A program made the translations under genes and the position numbers. The notes beneath the pieces were generated by a model that saw only the letters and a list, made by a program, of their open reading frames with translations, did not search any database and was not told the DNA's origin. From Deltaproteobacteria bacterium (GTDB lineage: Bacteria; Desulfobacterota; Deferrimicrobia; Deferrimicrobiales; Deferrimicrobiaceae), in the NCBI GenBank assembly GCA_021815305.1, contig JAKAHC010000003.1, forward strand, positions 186,001 through 250,000: a stretch of 64,000 bases of DNA, in the 5' to 3' direction. Positions 33,697 through 41,549 of this stretch are shown piece by piece; the stretch's first letter is position 1, and every line of letters begins with the position of its first letter.

Positions 33697-34038
33697 ATGA
33701 GGAAACTGGCGGCATTGACGGCTCTGGTCGTTTCGGTGGTCTTCGCCTTCGGCACGGCGTTCGCCGCGCCCCCTGACAAGATGGTCCTCAAGGAGATCCG
33801 GAAGATCAAGGCGCCGGTTTCCTTCGACCACAAGGCGCACGCGGAAATGCTCAAGAAGTGCGCGGTATGCCACCATGCGGACGCGGCGGGGAAGGAGCAG
33901 AAATGCTCCAAATGCCACGGCGAAAAGACCGAGGGGAAGAAGGTCTCCCTGAAGGAAGCGTTCCACACCCAGTGCAAGGGGTGCCACCAGAAGGAGAAGA
34001 AGGGCCCCGTGAAGTGCGACGACTGCCATAAGAAGTAG
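33697..34038 (+). CDS. Tetraheme c3-type cytochrome
   Basis: The 113-aa protein has a signal peptide (MRKLAALTALVVSVVFAFGTAFA) and four CXXCH heme sites: CAVCH, CSKCH, CKGCH and CDDCH. His residues in FDHKAHAEM, CHHAD and AFHTQ can serve as distal ligands. It is a periplasmic class III (c3/c7-like) cytochrome, as used by sulfate- or metal-reducing bacteria. It lies oddly between pstS and phoR, on the opposite strand to both; no link to phosphate is evident. Confidence 0.9.
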   Translation: MRKLAALTALVVSVVFAFGTAFAAPPDKMVLKEIRKIKAPVSFDHKAHAEMLKKCAVCHHADAAGKEQKCSKCHGEKTEGKKVSLKEAFHTQCKGCHQKEKKGPVKCDDCHKK

Positions 34039-34076
34039 GAAGGGCCGGTACAGGCCTTCGAGGGGTTTCTCCGGAA

Positions 34077-34107
34077 ACGGGGCGGAAAGAGCGATCTTCC
34101 GCCCCGT
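34077..34107. terminator. Bidirectional terminator between c3 cytochrome and phoR
   Basis: ACGGGGCGGAA pairs with TTCCGCCCCGT across a short loop, followed by CTTTCCTT on the plus strand. It separates the convergent cytochrome and phoR genes. Confidence 0.7.
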
Positions 34108-34125
34108 CTTTCCTTATTCGGCGCC

Positions 34126-35913
34126 TCACGGGGTCACCGGAAACCGCAGGACGAACCGGGTCCCGACTCCCAGGCGGCTGTCCACCGCGATCGTGCCGCC
34201 GTGCGATTCCACGATGTGTTTTGCGATGGAGAGCCCAAGCCCCGTCCCTCCCAATTCCCGGGAGCGTCCCCTGTCGACCCGGTAGAAGCGCTCGAAGATC
34301 CGGTCCAGATGCTCCTGCGGGATCCCGGGGCCGTCGTCCGAGACCGAAAGCACGACGGCGCCCTCCTCGATCCTCCCGTCGAGGGTGATCCGCCCCCCTT
34401 CCTTGCCGTATTTGATCGCGTTGTCGACCAGGTTCGATAGGGCGAGCAGGATCTTCCGCAGGTCCGCTTGGAACGTTCCTTCGCCCGGCGACACGTCGAG
34501 GATCTTCCCCATCCGTTGCGCCTCCGGGCGATGCAGGGCGGCAACCCGGGCGAGGAAGTCGGACAGGGGGGCTTCCTCCTTTTCGAGGGGGATCGCGCCG
34601 GACTCGGCGCGGGAGAGCTCCAGGAGATCGTCGATGATCCGTTCCATCCGGAGAGCGTTCCCCAGGGCCACGGAAAGGAACGACGGGTCGGGTTCCGCGC
34701 CTTCCCGCATCGCGTCCTGGATCGCCTCGAGGTAGCCCCGGATGTTGGTCAGCGGGGTGCGCAGCTCGTGGGACGCGTTGGAGACGAAATCGTTTTTCAC
34801 CTGGGAGAGCCGTTTCTCCTCCGTGATGTCCCGAAGCGTAAGCAGAACGTCGGCTCCCTCCTCTCCCCGGTAGCGGACCGTCGTCCCGGACATGCGGACC
34901 ACGCGGTTCCCCTGCCGCGTCGCGAGGGAGACGTCTCCTGTGCCCGGGTTGACACCCTTGACCCACCCGTCGATGAACGCGAGAACCTGCGGGTGCCGGA
35001 TCACCTCCGCGTAAGAGCGCGTCTCGCCCATCGTTTCGGAGACGTCCAGGATCGTTCCCGCCTCGCGGTTCATCATCCGTACGGTCCTGTCGGATGCGAC
35101 CACGATCACACCGTCGGACAGGTTGGCCAGAAGCGTCTCCAGGCGCGCCTTTCCGGCATCGAGCTGCGCGATCGTGTTCGAAAGCCGGGAGGCCATGCGG
35201 TTCAAGGATTCCGCCATGTCCTCGAGCTCGTCACCCGTCCGGACCAGGACGCGCCGCGACAGGTCGCCCGCGCCCATCTCCTTCGCCGCCGCCCGCATCT
35301 CCGAAAGGGGGCCGGTGACCCGGCGCGCCATGAAGGCGGCCCCGCAAAGGATCATGAGGAGCGCCGCGAGCCCCGTCCCCCAGATGATCGTGGTGACCTG
35401 CCACATCCGGCGGTAGAGGGTCGTTGCCGGCACGGAGGCGCGCGCGGCCCCGAGGATCCTTCCGTCGTCCCGTATCGGAACCGCCGCGTACCGCTGCTCC
35501 TCCCGGACGGTAATGCTTCGGCGGAGGGAGAACGAGGGGGAACCCGAAAGGGCCACCTGGACCTCGGGGTGGTGCGCGTGGTTCTCCATTTCCGGCACGC
35601 CTTCCGCCCCGACGGTGGAGTCGGCGATGACGACGCCGTCGGGGAGTACGATCGTGACGCGCGCGTCGAGCTCCTGTCCGAGGCGGTCGACCTGCTGCGC
35701 GATCCGCCGGCGATCCGGCGACGGGGCGGCAAGCAAAGGACGGAACCGCTCCGCGGCAAGGCGCGCCCTGGAGAGCAGGGCTTCGTCGGCGTCGGACATC
35801 ACGAGGGAGCGCACGAGCAGAAATCCGGCGGCGCCGGCGATGAAAAGCGCCAATCCGGCGATCACCAGGTTGGTGAGGAAGAATTTGGAGGAGATGGAAA
35901 GGCGGCGCGCCAC
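34126..35913 (-). CDS. phoR: PhoR-type phosphate sensor histidine kinase
   Basis: The 595-aa membrane kinase has an N-terminal helix (about 12-32), a periplasmic domain of about 130 residues, a second helix near 165-185, HAMP (ARRVTGPLSEMRAAAKEM), PAS (LLANLSDGVIVV) and the kinase core: H-box SNASHELRTPLTN, N-box SNLVDNAIKYG and G-boxes DDGPGIP and GGTGLGLSIAKHIV. The periplasmic domain is larger than in E. coli PhoR, as in many other bacteria. The start is GTG at 35913, 7 bp after phoB; an ATG at 35949 would overlap phoB. Confidence 0.92.
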   Translation of the reverse strand: MARRLSISSKFFLTNLVIAGLALFIAGAAGFLLVRSLVMSDADEALLSRARLAAERFRPLLAAPSPDRRRIAQQVDRLGQELDARVTIVLPDGVVIADSTVGAEGVPEMENHAHHPEVQVALSGSPSFSLRRSITVREEQRYAAVPIRDDGRILGAARASVPATTLYRRMWQVTTIIWGTGLAALLMILCGAAFMARRVTGPLSEMRAAAKEMGAGDLSRRVLVRTGDELEDMAESLNRMASRLSNTIAQLDAGKARLETLLANLSDGVIVVASDRTVRMMNREAGTILDVSETMGETRSYAEVIRHPQVLAFIDGWVKGVNPGTGDVSLATRQGNRVVRMSGTTVRYRGEEGADVLLTLRDITEEKRLSQVKNDFVSNASHELRTPLTNIRGYLEAIQDAMREGAEPDPSFLSVALGNALRMERIIDDLLELSRAESGAIPLEKEEAPLSDFLARVAALHRPEAQRMGKILDVSPGEGTFQADLRKILLALSNLVDNAIKYGKEGGRITLDGRIEEGAVVLSVSDDGPGIPQEHLDRIFERFYRVDRGRSRELGGTGLGLSIAKHIVESHGGTIAVDSRLGVGTRFVLRFPVTP

Positions 35914-35920
35914 CGGCTTC

Positions 35921-36610
35921 TTATCCTTCCCGGAGCTTGTACCCGACATCCTTGACGGTTTCGATGGCCTTGACCAGGAGGGGGATCTTCTGCCGCAGCT
36001 TCGCGATGTGGACATCGACCGTCCGGTCGATCACGTGGGTGTCCTCGCCCCAGACCTTCCGCAGGATGGCCTCGCGGGAGAGGACCCTTCCGGAGGAGGC
36101 GAGGAGCGCCTGCAGGATGCGGAACTCCTTGGAGGTAAGGGATACCGGTTTGCCCTGGATCCGGACCTCGTGGCGGCCCACGTCCATCCGCAGCTCCCGG
36201 TACGACAGCAGCGCCGGCTCGGGCTCGCCGGCCGCCGCGTGGCTGCGGCGCAGGATCGCCTTGATCCGCGCCACGACCTCCCTGGGGCTGAACGGCTTGG
36301 GGATGTAATCGTCGGCTCCCAGCTCCAGCCCGACGATGCGATCGGTTTCATCGCCCTTCGCGGTGAGCATGACCACGGGCGTCCCGGCGATCTCCGGTGT
36401 CGTGCGGATGGCGCGCAGCACCTCCAGGCCGTCGGCCTTCGGCAGAAGGATGTCGAGAAGGACGAGGTCCGGCTTCTCCCGCCTCGCACTCAGGATCGCC
36501 GTTTCTCCATCGGGGGCGAGGAGCGGCGAGAACCCCTCCTTCCGGAGGTAGAGTGCGAGAAGGTCCCGGATCTCCTTCTCGTCCTCGACCACGAGGATGC
36601 TTCGCGGCAA
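35921..36610 (-). CDS. phoB: PhoB-type phosphate response regulator
   Basis: The 229-aa OmpR/PhoB-family regulator has a receiver domain (ILVVEDEKEIRD, phosphoacceptor in DLVLLDILLPKADG, MLTAKGDETDRI, DDYIPKPFSPREVVARIKA) and a C-terminal winged helix (LTSKEFRILQALLASSGRVLSRE, VDVHIAKLRQKI). The start is TTG at 36610 with AGGAGG 5 nt upstream. The ATG at 36643 overlaps a TATAAT and is better read as promoter. It probably binds the Pho boxes listed here. Confidence 0.93.
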   Translation of the reverse strand: MPRSILVVEDEKEIRDLLALYLRKEGFSPLLAPDGETAILSARREKPDLVLLDILLPKADGLEVLRAIRTTPEIAGTPVVMLTAKGDETDRIVGLELGADDYIPKPFSPREVVARIKAILRRSHAAAGEPEPALLSYRELRMDVGRHEVRIQGKPVSLTSKEFRILQALLASSGRVLSREAILRKVWGEDTHVIDRTVDVHIAKLRQKIPLLVKAIETVKDVGYKLREG

Positions 36611-36641
36611 CGCCGCCTCCTGAGGATCCGTCTGGGACCTC

Positions 36642-36647
36642 ATTATA
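36642..36647 (-). promoter_or_regulatory. -10 box of phoB-phoR
   Basis: The minus strand has CCCTATAATGAGG, a perfect TATAAT 31 nt before the TTG start. No clear Pho box was found upstream. Confidence 0.5.
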
Positions 36648-36796
36648 GGGCTGGGAGCGGAAATGGTACACCCTTGCCGGTCCATGCCGACATTCACACG
36701 ACAGGATGGACCCAGATGAATTCGCCGGGGAGCGGAAGGCTCCGGCGTGCGGAGATCGCTCCCATGGCGGCCAACCGGAGGATGCGGCGCACTCCC

Positions 36797-37615
36797 CTAC
36801 CCGAGGAACCGGCGGCTGTACCGGTGCACGATGTCACGGGTCCTGGCGAGGACGAAGAAGTCCGTTGTCCCGAACGAGCGGTCATAGGCGGGGGGGCCGC
36901 ATACTTTCGCCCCCAGCCGGAGATACCCCTTGAACAGCGGGGGGAGTTCGCGGAAAGCCGCCGTCTCGTCCCTCGGGACGGATCGCGAACAGGGCGGGAC
37001 GTCGAATCCCCTCCGCGGGGTGACCCGCAGGGACGGTTCGGACAGGAACCGGCGGGAGATCATTTCGTTAACCGCGGAAATCTTCGGGAGGTCGGTCCCG
37101 TGGAGGCTTACGCAACCCATCAGGGCGTCCGCCCCGCACCGTCGGAGATACTCCGCGATCCCCCGGAACAGCAGCCGGATGACGTTCCCATCGCGGTATT
37201 CGATGGCGACGCAGCTTCGCCCCAGCTCGAGGAGGCGCAGCCCGGACCGCTTCAGGTTCGTCAGGTCGAACTCCGTTTCCGAATAGAAGCCGAACGACGG
37301 CACCCGGTCGAAGGAGAGGAGCCGGTACGTGCCCACCAGGCAATCCCGCGCGGTGTCGATCACCAGGAGATGGTCGCAGTAACCGTCGTGCGCGTCCTGG
37401 TCCAGGCCGGTCGCGAGCGAGGAGGTCAACCCGAGCCGAAGCTCCAAGTTGAAAACCTCGAACCGCAGCCTCTGGGCATCGGTCGTGTCGGCCCGGCTTC
37501 CGGCCACCCGCAGCTCGAGCCCGCTCTCGCGGAGGACGAACCTGGGCCTTGCCGGCCGCCGGGGCAGGGGTTGCGCACGGGGAGCGGTATCCGAAACGTC
37601 GATGAACGGCAGCAT
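36797..37615 (-). CDS. olsB: OlsB-like GNAT N-acyltransferase (ornithine lipid)
   Basis: The 272-aa protein belongs to the family of OlsB, which acylates the alpha-amino group of ornithine (or another amino acid) with 3-hydroxyacyl-ACP to make lyso-ornithine lipid. Family features include DAQRLRFEVFNLEL, DQDAHDGYCDHLLVID, GTYRLL and LLELGRSCVAIEYRDGNVIRLLFRGIAEYL. Ornithine lipids are phosphorus-free and are made on phosphate starvation in several bacteria. A Pho box 75-107 bp upstream supports that here. OlsA is not in the window. Confidence 0.85.
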   Translation of the reverse strand: MLPFIDVSDTAPRAQPLPRRPARPRFVLRESGLELRVAGSRADTTDAQRLRFEVFNLELRLGLTSSLATGLDQDAHDGYCDHLLVIDTARDCLVGTYRLLSFDRVPSFGFYSETEFDLTNLKRSGLRLLELGRSCVAIEYRDGNVIRLLFRGIAEYLRRCGADALMGCVSLHGTDLPKISAVNEMISRRFLSEPSLRVTPRRGFDVPPCSRSVPRDETAAFRELPPLFKGYLRLGAKVCGPPAYDRSFGTTDFFVLARTRDIVHRYSRRFLG

Positions 37616-37689
37616 GCGGCACCCCTCGGCGGCTCCGTCATCTTCCGTGTTTCGTGGAGCCGCTCCTTGGATGGGCGAAGCGTACCCGC

Positions 37690-37722
37690 CGGGTGTGAAG
37701 GGAGTATTACGGCGGAGTGAAA
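37690..37722 (-). promoter_or_regulatory. Pho box upstream of olsB
   Basis: On the minus strand the 11-mers are TTTCACTCCGC, a degenerate CGTAATACTCC, then CTTCACACCCG. The outer two conform to YTTMAC-N5 and are exactly 22 bp apart. The array is 75 bp from the olsB ATG. Confidence 0.5.
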
Positions 37723-37752
37723 ATCGCGCTTTAGGGACCGGCTATCGCGAAA

Positions 37753-37774
37753 CTTCACCGTATCTTGACGCGCG
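37753..37774 (+). promoter_or_regulatory. Pho box upstream of the GH1 gene
   Basis: Two adjacent 11-mers, CTTCACCGTAT and CTTGACGCGCG, match the YTTMAC-N5 pattern in the direction of the glycosidase gene. It lies 30 bp from the olsB box on the opposite strand. Confidence 0.45.
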
Positions 37775-37879
37775 GGAGGCGGTCGAAACCGTAAAATAAG
37801 CCAACCGCGGGATCGACGGCCGCGGAATCACGCGGGGAGATGCGCAAAATTGCATCGGGGAGCAGTGTACCCGCTCGGG

Positions 37880-39160
37880 ATGCGGAAGTTCCTCTGGGGA
37901 GTGGCGACTTCGGCGTTCCAGATGGAAGGCGCGCCCCGGTGCGATTGGACCCACTGGAAGATCCGGGACGAGGCCGACCGCAAGGCACGGCTTCACGGCG
38001 TGGGGCACATCGAGCGCACCGAAGAGGACCTCGCCCTGCTGTCGGACCTCGGCGTCAACGCGTACCGGTTTTCGGTGGAGTGGAGCCGGGTGGTCCCTCG
38101 CCGCGGCGAATGGAACCGCAGGGAGTTGGACCGCTACGTCCGCATCGCCGCTTCGTTGCGCGACTCCGGAATCGAGCCCGTCGTCACGCTCCACCATTTC
38201 ACAAACCCGGCGTGGCTGGTCGGGCGGTCCGCCTGGGAGAACCCGGCCACCGCGGCGGAGTTTCTGCGCTTTGCGGAACGGGCTGTGCGCGCCCTCCGGG
38301 ATTCCGTGCGCGTCTTCATCACGTTCAACGAGCCCAACGTGTTCATCGTGGCGGGGTATTTCGCAAAGCGGATGCCTCCGGGAGGGAAACGGGCGCGGGA
38401 GGGCCTTGCGGCGTTCGCGAACGTCCTCCGGGCGCACGGGACGTTGTACGACATGATCCACGCTCTGGGACGGGAACGGCCGGCGGTCGGCCTGGCCCAC
38501 AACATGGTGGCTTTCCACCCCGCTTCCGACAAATCGGCTCTCGACCGGTGGGCCGCCGGGGTAGCCCACACCTTCTACAATATGGGGCTGATCGAGACCT
38601 TCCGGACGGGAACGTTCTCCGTCCGCATTCCGTTTCTCCTCGACGAGGAAACCCCCGTGGGCGTTCGGGACAAGGTGGACTTCCTCGGCGTGAACTACTA
38701 CTTCCGCATGTTTCTCCGCATGTCCCCCCTGAGCCTCAAGGGGCCGGATCCCTTCTGGGAGGACCGTGGCGGTCGCGGGCTCACCGAGACCGGCTGGGAG
38801 GTTTACCCGAAGGGATTCGAAGACGTGCTCCGTGCGGCCGCCCTGGCGGGAGTCCCCATCGTCGTCACGGAAAACGGAACGGCCGAGACCGACGACCTCC
38901 GGAAGATCGCCTACATGAAGGAACATCTGCGTGTCGTCCGCCGGATGATCCGGGAAGGCATCGACTTGCGGGGGTACTTCTGGTGGTCCCTGATGGACAA
39001 CTATGAATGGCTTGAAGGCCTGCGCCCCCGGTTCGGGCTGTTCCACGTGGACTTCGATACGCTCGCCCGCCGCCCGACGGATGCATCCTCGTATTTTTCC
39101 CGCTGGGTCCGGCGGAGAATCGCCGCGGACGAGGCCGCCCGCCGGCACAATACTCCTTAA
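37880..39160 (+). CDS. GH1 family glycosidase
   Basis: The 426-aa TIM-barrel protein begins MRKFLWGVATSAFQMEG, a typical GH1 start. The acid/base Glu is in TFNEPN and the nucleophile Glu in VTENGTAE. It is a cytoplasmic beta-glycosidase (glucosidase or galactosidase) with no signal peptide. The closer TTG at 37850 has a better purine stretch, so ten more residues are possible. It lies between olsB and a glycosyltransferase in a set that appears PhoB-controlled; a role in glycolipid turnover is inferred. Confidence 0.88.
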   Translation: MRKFLWGVATSAFQMEGAPRCDWTHWKIRDEADRKARLHGVGHIERTEEDLALLSDLGVNAYRFSVEWSRVVPRRGEWNRRELDRYVRIAASLRDSGIEPVVTLHHFTNPAWLVGRSAWENPATAAEFLRFAERAVRALRDSVRVFITFNEPNVFIVAGYFAKRMPPGGKRAREGLAAFANVLRAHGTLYDMIHALGRERPAVGLAHNMVAFHPASDKSALDRWAAGVAHTFYNMGLIETFRTGTFSVRIPFLLDEETPVGVRDKVDFLGVNYYFRMFLRMSPLSLKGPDPFWEDRGGRGLTETGWEVYPKGFEDVLRAAALAGVPIVVTENGTAETDDLRKIAYMKEHLRVVRRMIREGIDLRGYFWWSLMDNYEWLEGLRPRFGLFHVDFDTLARRPTDASSYFSRWVRRRIAADEAARRHNTP

Positions 39161-39188
39161 CGCACCCTTTACGCCGATTTCATTTCCC
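39156..39188 (+). promoter_or_regulatory. Pho box upstream of the PHP-GT21 genes
   Basis: Three adjacent 11-mers, CTTAACGCACC, CTTTACGCCGA and TTTCATTTCCC, follow YTTMAC-N5. They begin inside the GH1 stop region. A TATGTT -10-like hexamer at 39205-39210 follows, so transcription would start near 39217. Confidence 0.65.
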
Positions 39189-39205
39189 CGCAGCACCGGG
39201 TTGTT

Positions 39206-39928
39206 ATGTTTTCGTCCATGTCCATGTTGTTATGCGATTTCCACATCCACACCACCTGGTCGGACGGTTCGGTCGACCTCCCGGACGTGGTCGATATCTA
39301 CGGGCAGGCGGGATTCGACGTGATTTCGGTCACCGACCACGTCTACAACAGCGACAGCACGATCGGGGCGTGGGCGGACCGGCTGAACCAGGCGGTATCG
39401 GAGGAGAACTTCCCGACATACATGGAAGCTCTGCGCGTGGAATCCGAGCGTGCGATGCGCAGGTACGGCATGCTGCTCATCCCCGGAGTGGAAATCACGA
39501 AGGACTACCTCTCCGAGGAGGCGTCCGCGCATGTCCTGCTGTTGGGCCCGGGCAGGTACATATCGGCCGACCTGCCATGGCCGGACATCTTCCGCGAGGC
39601 TCGCGGGCAGGGGGCGATCGTGGTCGCGTGCCACCCGCACTACACCGACCACGAGCTTCACGACACGTTGTACTTCTGGAGGCACCGCCGGCAGTACGCT
39701 CCGTTCTTCGACGCGTGGGAGGTGGCGAACCGCAACGACCTGTTTTCCGTGGTGAGTTTGAACAACTATCCGATCCTGGCCAACGGCGACTTCCACAAGG
39801 CGCAGCACCTCTACTCCTGGAAGACGCTCCTCCCGTGCAGGAAGGAGGAGGAATCCGTGAAGGAGTGCATCCGGGACAACCGGGGGGTCGCGATCACCAT
39901 GTTCCGGAACGGGACGGCGAGAGAATAG
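39206..39928 (+). CDS. PHP-domain phosphoesterase
   Basis: The 240-aa protein is a PHP metal-dependent phosphoesterase. Metal ligands are in CDFHIHTTWSDG, VTDHVYN, IPGVEIT, CHPHYTDHE and NGDFHKAQH. No signal peptide is evident, so it is cytoplasmic. ATGs at 39218 and 39224 are alternative starts; the deduced promoter position favours one of these. It is followed 12 bp later by a GT21 glycosyltransferase. It may release phosphate from a phospho-lipid or sugar intermediate; the substrate is unknown. Confidence 0.85.
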   Translation: MFSSMSMLLCDFHIHTTWSDGSVDLPDVVDIYGQAGFDVISVTDHVYNSDSTIGAWADRLNQAVSEENFPTYMEALRVESERAMRRYGMLLIPGVEITKDYLSEEASAHVLLLGPGRYISADLPWPDIFREARGQGAIVVACHPHYTDHELHDTLYFWRHRRQYAPFFDAWEVANRNDLFSVVSLNNYPILANGDFHKAQHLYSWKTLLPCRKEEESVKECIRDNRGVAITMFRNGTARE

Positions 39929-39940
39929 GGGGAAACGCAG

Positions 39941-41122
39941 ATGATCACGCCGCTGGAATTCCTGGTATCCGCATCCCTTGCGGCCTCCACGCTGCAGTTC
40001 GGGTGCGCGTGGAAGGCGCTTCGCGGAAACCGCCGCAGCGAGCTGCCCGCGGACGCGGAGCTGCCGCCCGTATCGATCCTGAAACCGTTGAAGGGTGTGG
40101 ATGACCGGCTCCTGGACAACCTCTCCGGCTTCTGCCGTCTGGACTACCCGAAGTACGAAATCCTCTTCTGCGTCCAGGGGGCGAGCGATCCCGGGCTGCG
40201 GGTGGCCCGGAAGGTGAAGGAGTCGCACCCGGAGCGGGAGATCTCCATCGTGGTGGCGGATCGACGGGAGGGGCTCAATCCCAAGGTGAACAACATGATC
40301 CCGGGATACGACGCGGCGAAGTATCCGTTCGTGCTCATCAGCGACAGCAACGTTGCGCCGGATTCCGCATACCTCCGGGAGGCGATGTCGCACTTCCGGG
40401 ACCCCGGCGTGGGGATGGTCTCCCACCTGGTCCGGGGTGTCGGCGCGAAAACGTTGGGGGCGCGTTTGGAAAGCCAGCACCTGAACACGTTCATCCTTCC
40501 ATCCGTCTGCCTGCTCGAAGCCATGTTCTCCATGCCGTGCGTCATCGGGAAGTCCATGCTCATGCGGCGGTCGGACTTCGACGCATTGGGGGGATTTCCG
40601 GGGGTGAAGGATTACCTCGCCGAAGACTACATCCTGGGCAAGCGGTTCCGCGCGGCGGGAAAGAAGGTGGTGGTGTCCCCTTGGCCCGTGGATACGGTAA
40701 ACGTCTACCGCACGGTGCGCCAGTTCCTTTCCCGGCACGCCCGCTGGAACCGGATGCGTTTCTCCATCGCGGGCCCGGCGTACCTCGCCGAGCTGGTCAC
40801 CAACCCGGTCGGGCTTTCGGTCCCGATGGTCGCCGCGGCCGGAGGGACCGGCGAAGCCTTCCTTTTCGCCGGGCTGGTTACGGCTGCGAAGATGGCGATG
40901 GACGCCGCGATGCTCCGGCGGCTCGGGGAGCGGAAGGCGGCGCGATGGGCGTTTCTCGGTCCCTTGCGGGACCTGATGGGCTTCGGGTTGTGGTTCTCCG
41001 CGTTCTTCTCCCGGAACGTGGAGTGGCGCGGACAGACGCTGCGGATCTGCAAGGGTTCCCGCCTCGTGCCCGTGGTGGAGCTCCTCGCGATGGAGCCGAA
41101 GACGGAGGCTGCGGCCGGATGA
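39941..41122 (+). CDS. GT21 ceramide glucosyltransferase-like glycosyltransferase
   Basis: The 393-aa membrane protein belongs to GT2/GT21 (ceramide glucosyltransferase, HpnI-like). An N-terminal helix is followed by PPVSILKPLKGVDDRLLDNL, the DxD-like ISDSNVAPD, the catalytic EDYILGKRFRAAGKK and the (Q/R)xxRW motif (SRHARWNRMRF). C-terminal helices follow. It would transfer a hexose to a lipid acceptor at the inner membrane. It is in a PhoB-type transcription unit with a PHP protein, suggesting a phosphate-starvation glycolipid. No hopanoid genes surround it, which argues against HpnI. Confidence 0.85.
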   Translation: MITPLEFLVSASLAASTLQFGCAWKALRGNRRSELPADAELPPVSILKPLKGVDDRLLDNLSGFCRLDYPKYEILFCVQGASDPGLRVARKVKESHPEREISIVVADRREGLNPKVNNMIPGYDAAKYPFVLISDSNVAPDSAYLREAMSHFRDPGVGMVSHLVRGVGAKTLGARLESQHLNTFILPSVCLLEAMFSMPCVIGKSMLMRRSDFDALGGFPGVKDYLAEDYILGKRFRAAGKKVVVSPWPVDTVNVYRTVRQFLSRHARWNRMRFSIAGPAYLAELVTNPVGLSVPMVAAAGGTGEAFLFAGLVTAAKMAMDAAMLRRLGERKAARWAFLGPLRDLMGFGLWFSAFFSRNVEWRGQTLRICKGSRLVPVVELLAMEPKTEAAAG

Positions 41123-41346
41123 CCCGGAAACCCGGGGTCGGATCGAGAAGCCTCCAATGCCGCGTCTTCGGTACGGCGGGAACCAAGGCCGCGCCGGGCG
41201 GCACGGCGCAAGGGCACGGGCAGGTCATCGACCTGTCGGGACGGGGGCATCGCAAGCCCCTCCCCTTAAGGACGGCGGGAGGGCGGAAGCCGCGTCCGGG
41301 CCGCATCTACAGCTTTCCTTTGAGAAAAGAGCCCGAAGGGAAGTAA
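41119..41346 (+). CDS. 75-aa ORF coupled to the GT21 gene
   Basis: The ATG overlaps the GT21 stop (ATGA). The product is basic and Gly-rich (GHGQVIDLSGRGHRKPLPLR; RPGRIYSFPLRKEPEGK) and resembles no family I know. Coupling and an uninterrupted frame support it, but it could be chance in GC-rich DNA. Confidence 0.4.
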   Translation: MTRKPGVGSRSLQCRVFGTAGTKAAPGGTAQGHGQVIDLSGRGHRKPLPLRTAGGRKPRPGRIYSFPLRKEPEGK

Positions 41347-41382
41347 CCGCCCTGCCGCCCTTCCCATCCCGTCAACCTTCCG

Positions 41383-41415
41383 TTTCACGAATTTTTTACC
41401 CCGCGTTCACAATTT
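41383..41415 (+). promoter_or_regulatory. Pho box upstream of the secreted PHP-like protein
   Basis: Three adjacent 11-mers, TTTCACGAATT, TTTTACCCCGC and GTTCACAATTT, match YTTMAC-N5 at strict 11-bp spacing. The 203-bp gap has no other gene. Confidence 0.55.
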
Positions 41416-41549
41416 CGCAAAACCGGATTGGTACATCTTCCTGAAGGGGCCAACCGCATTCCAGGGGGGTCGATTCCAAGGAAGGAGGGGAAGGATTGTC
41501 GGTTTGTCGCGCCGCAAAAATATCCTCAGGGACAAAAGGAGAACCGGGA

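Noticed and set aside
36611-36643. ATG start of phoB at 36643
   Set aside because: That ATG is part of TATAATG, a likely -10 box; the TTG at 36610 has AGGAGG at the right distance.
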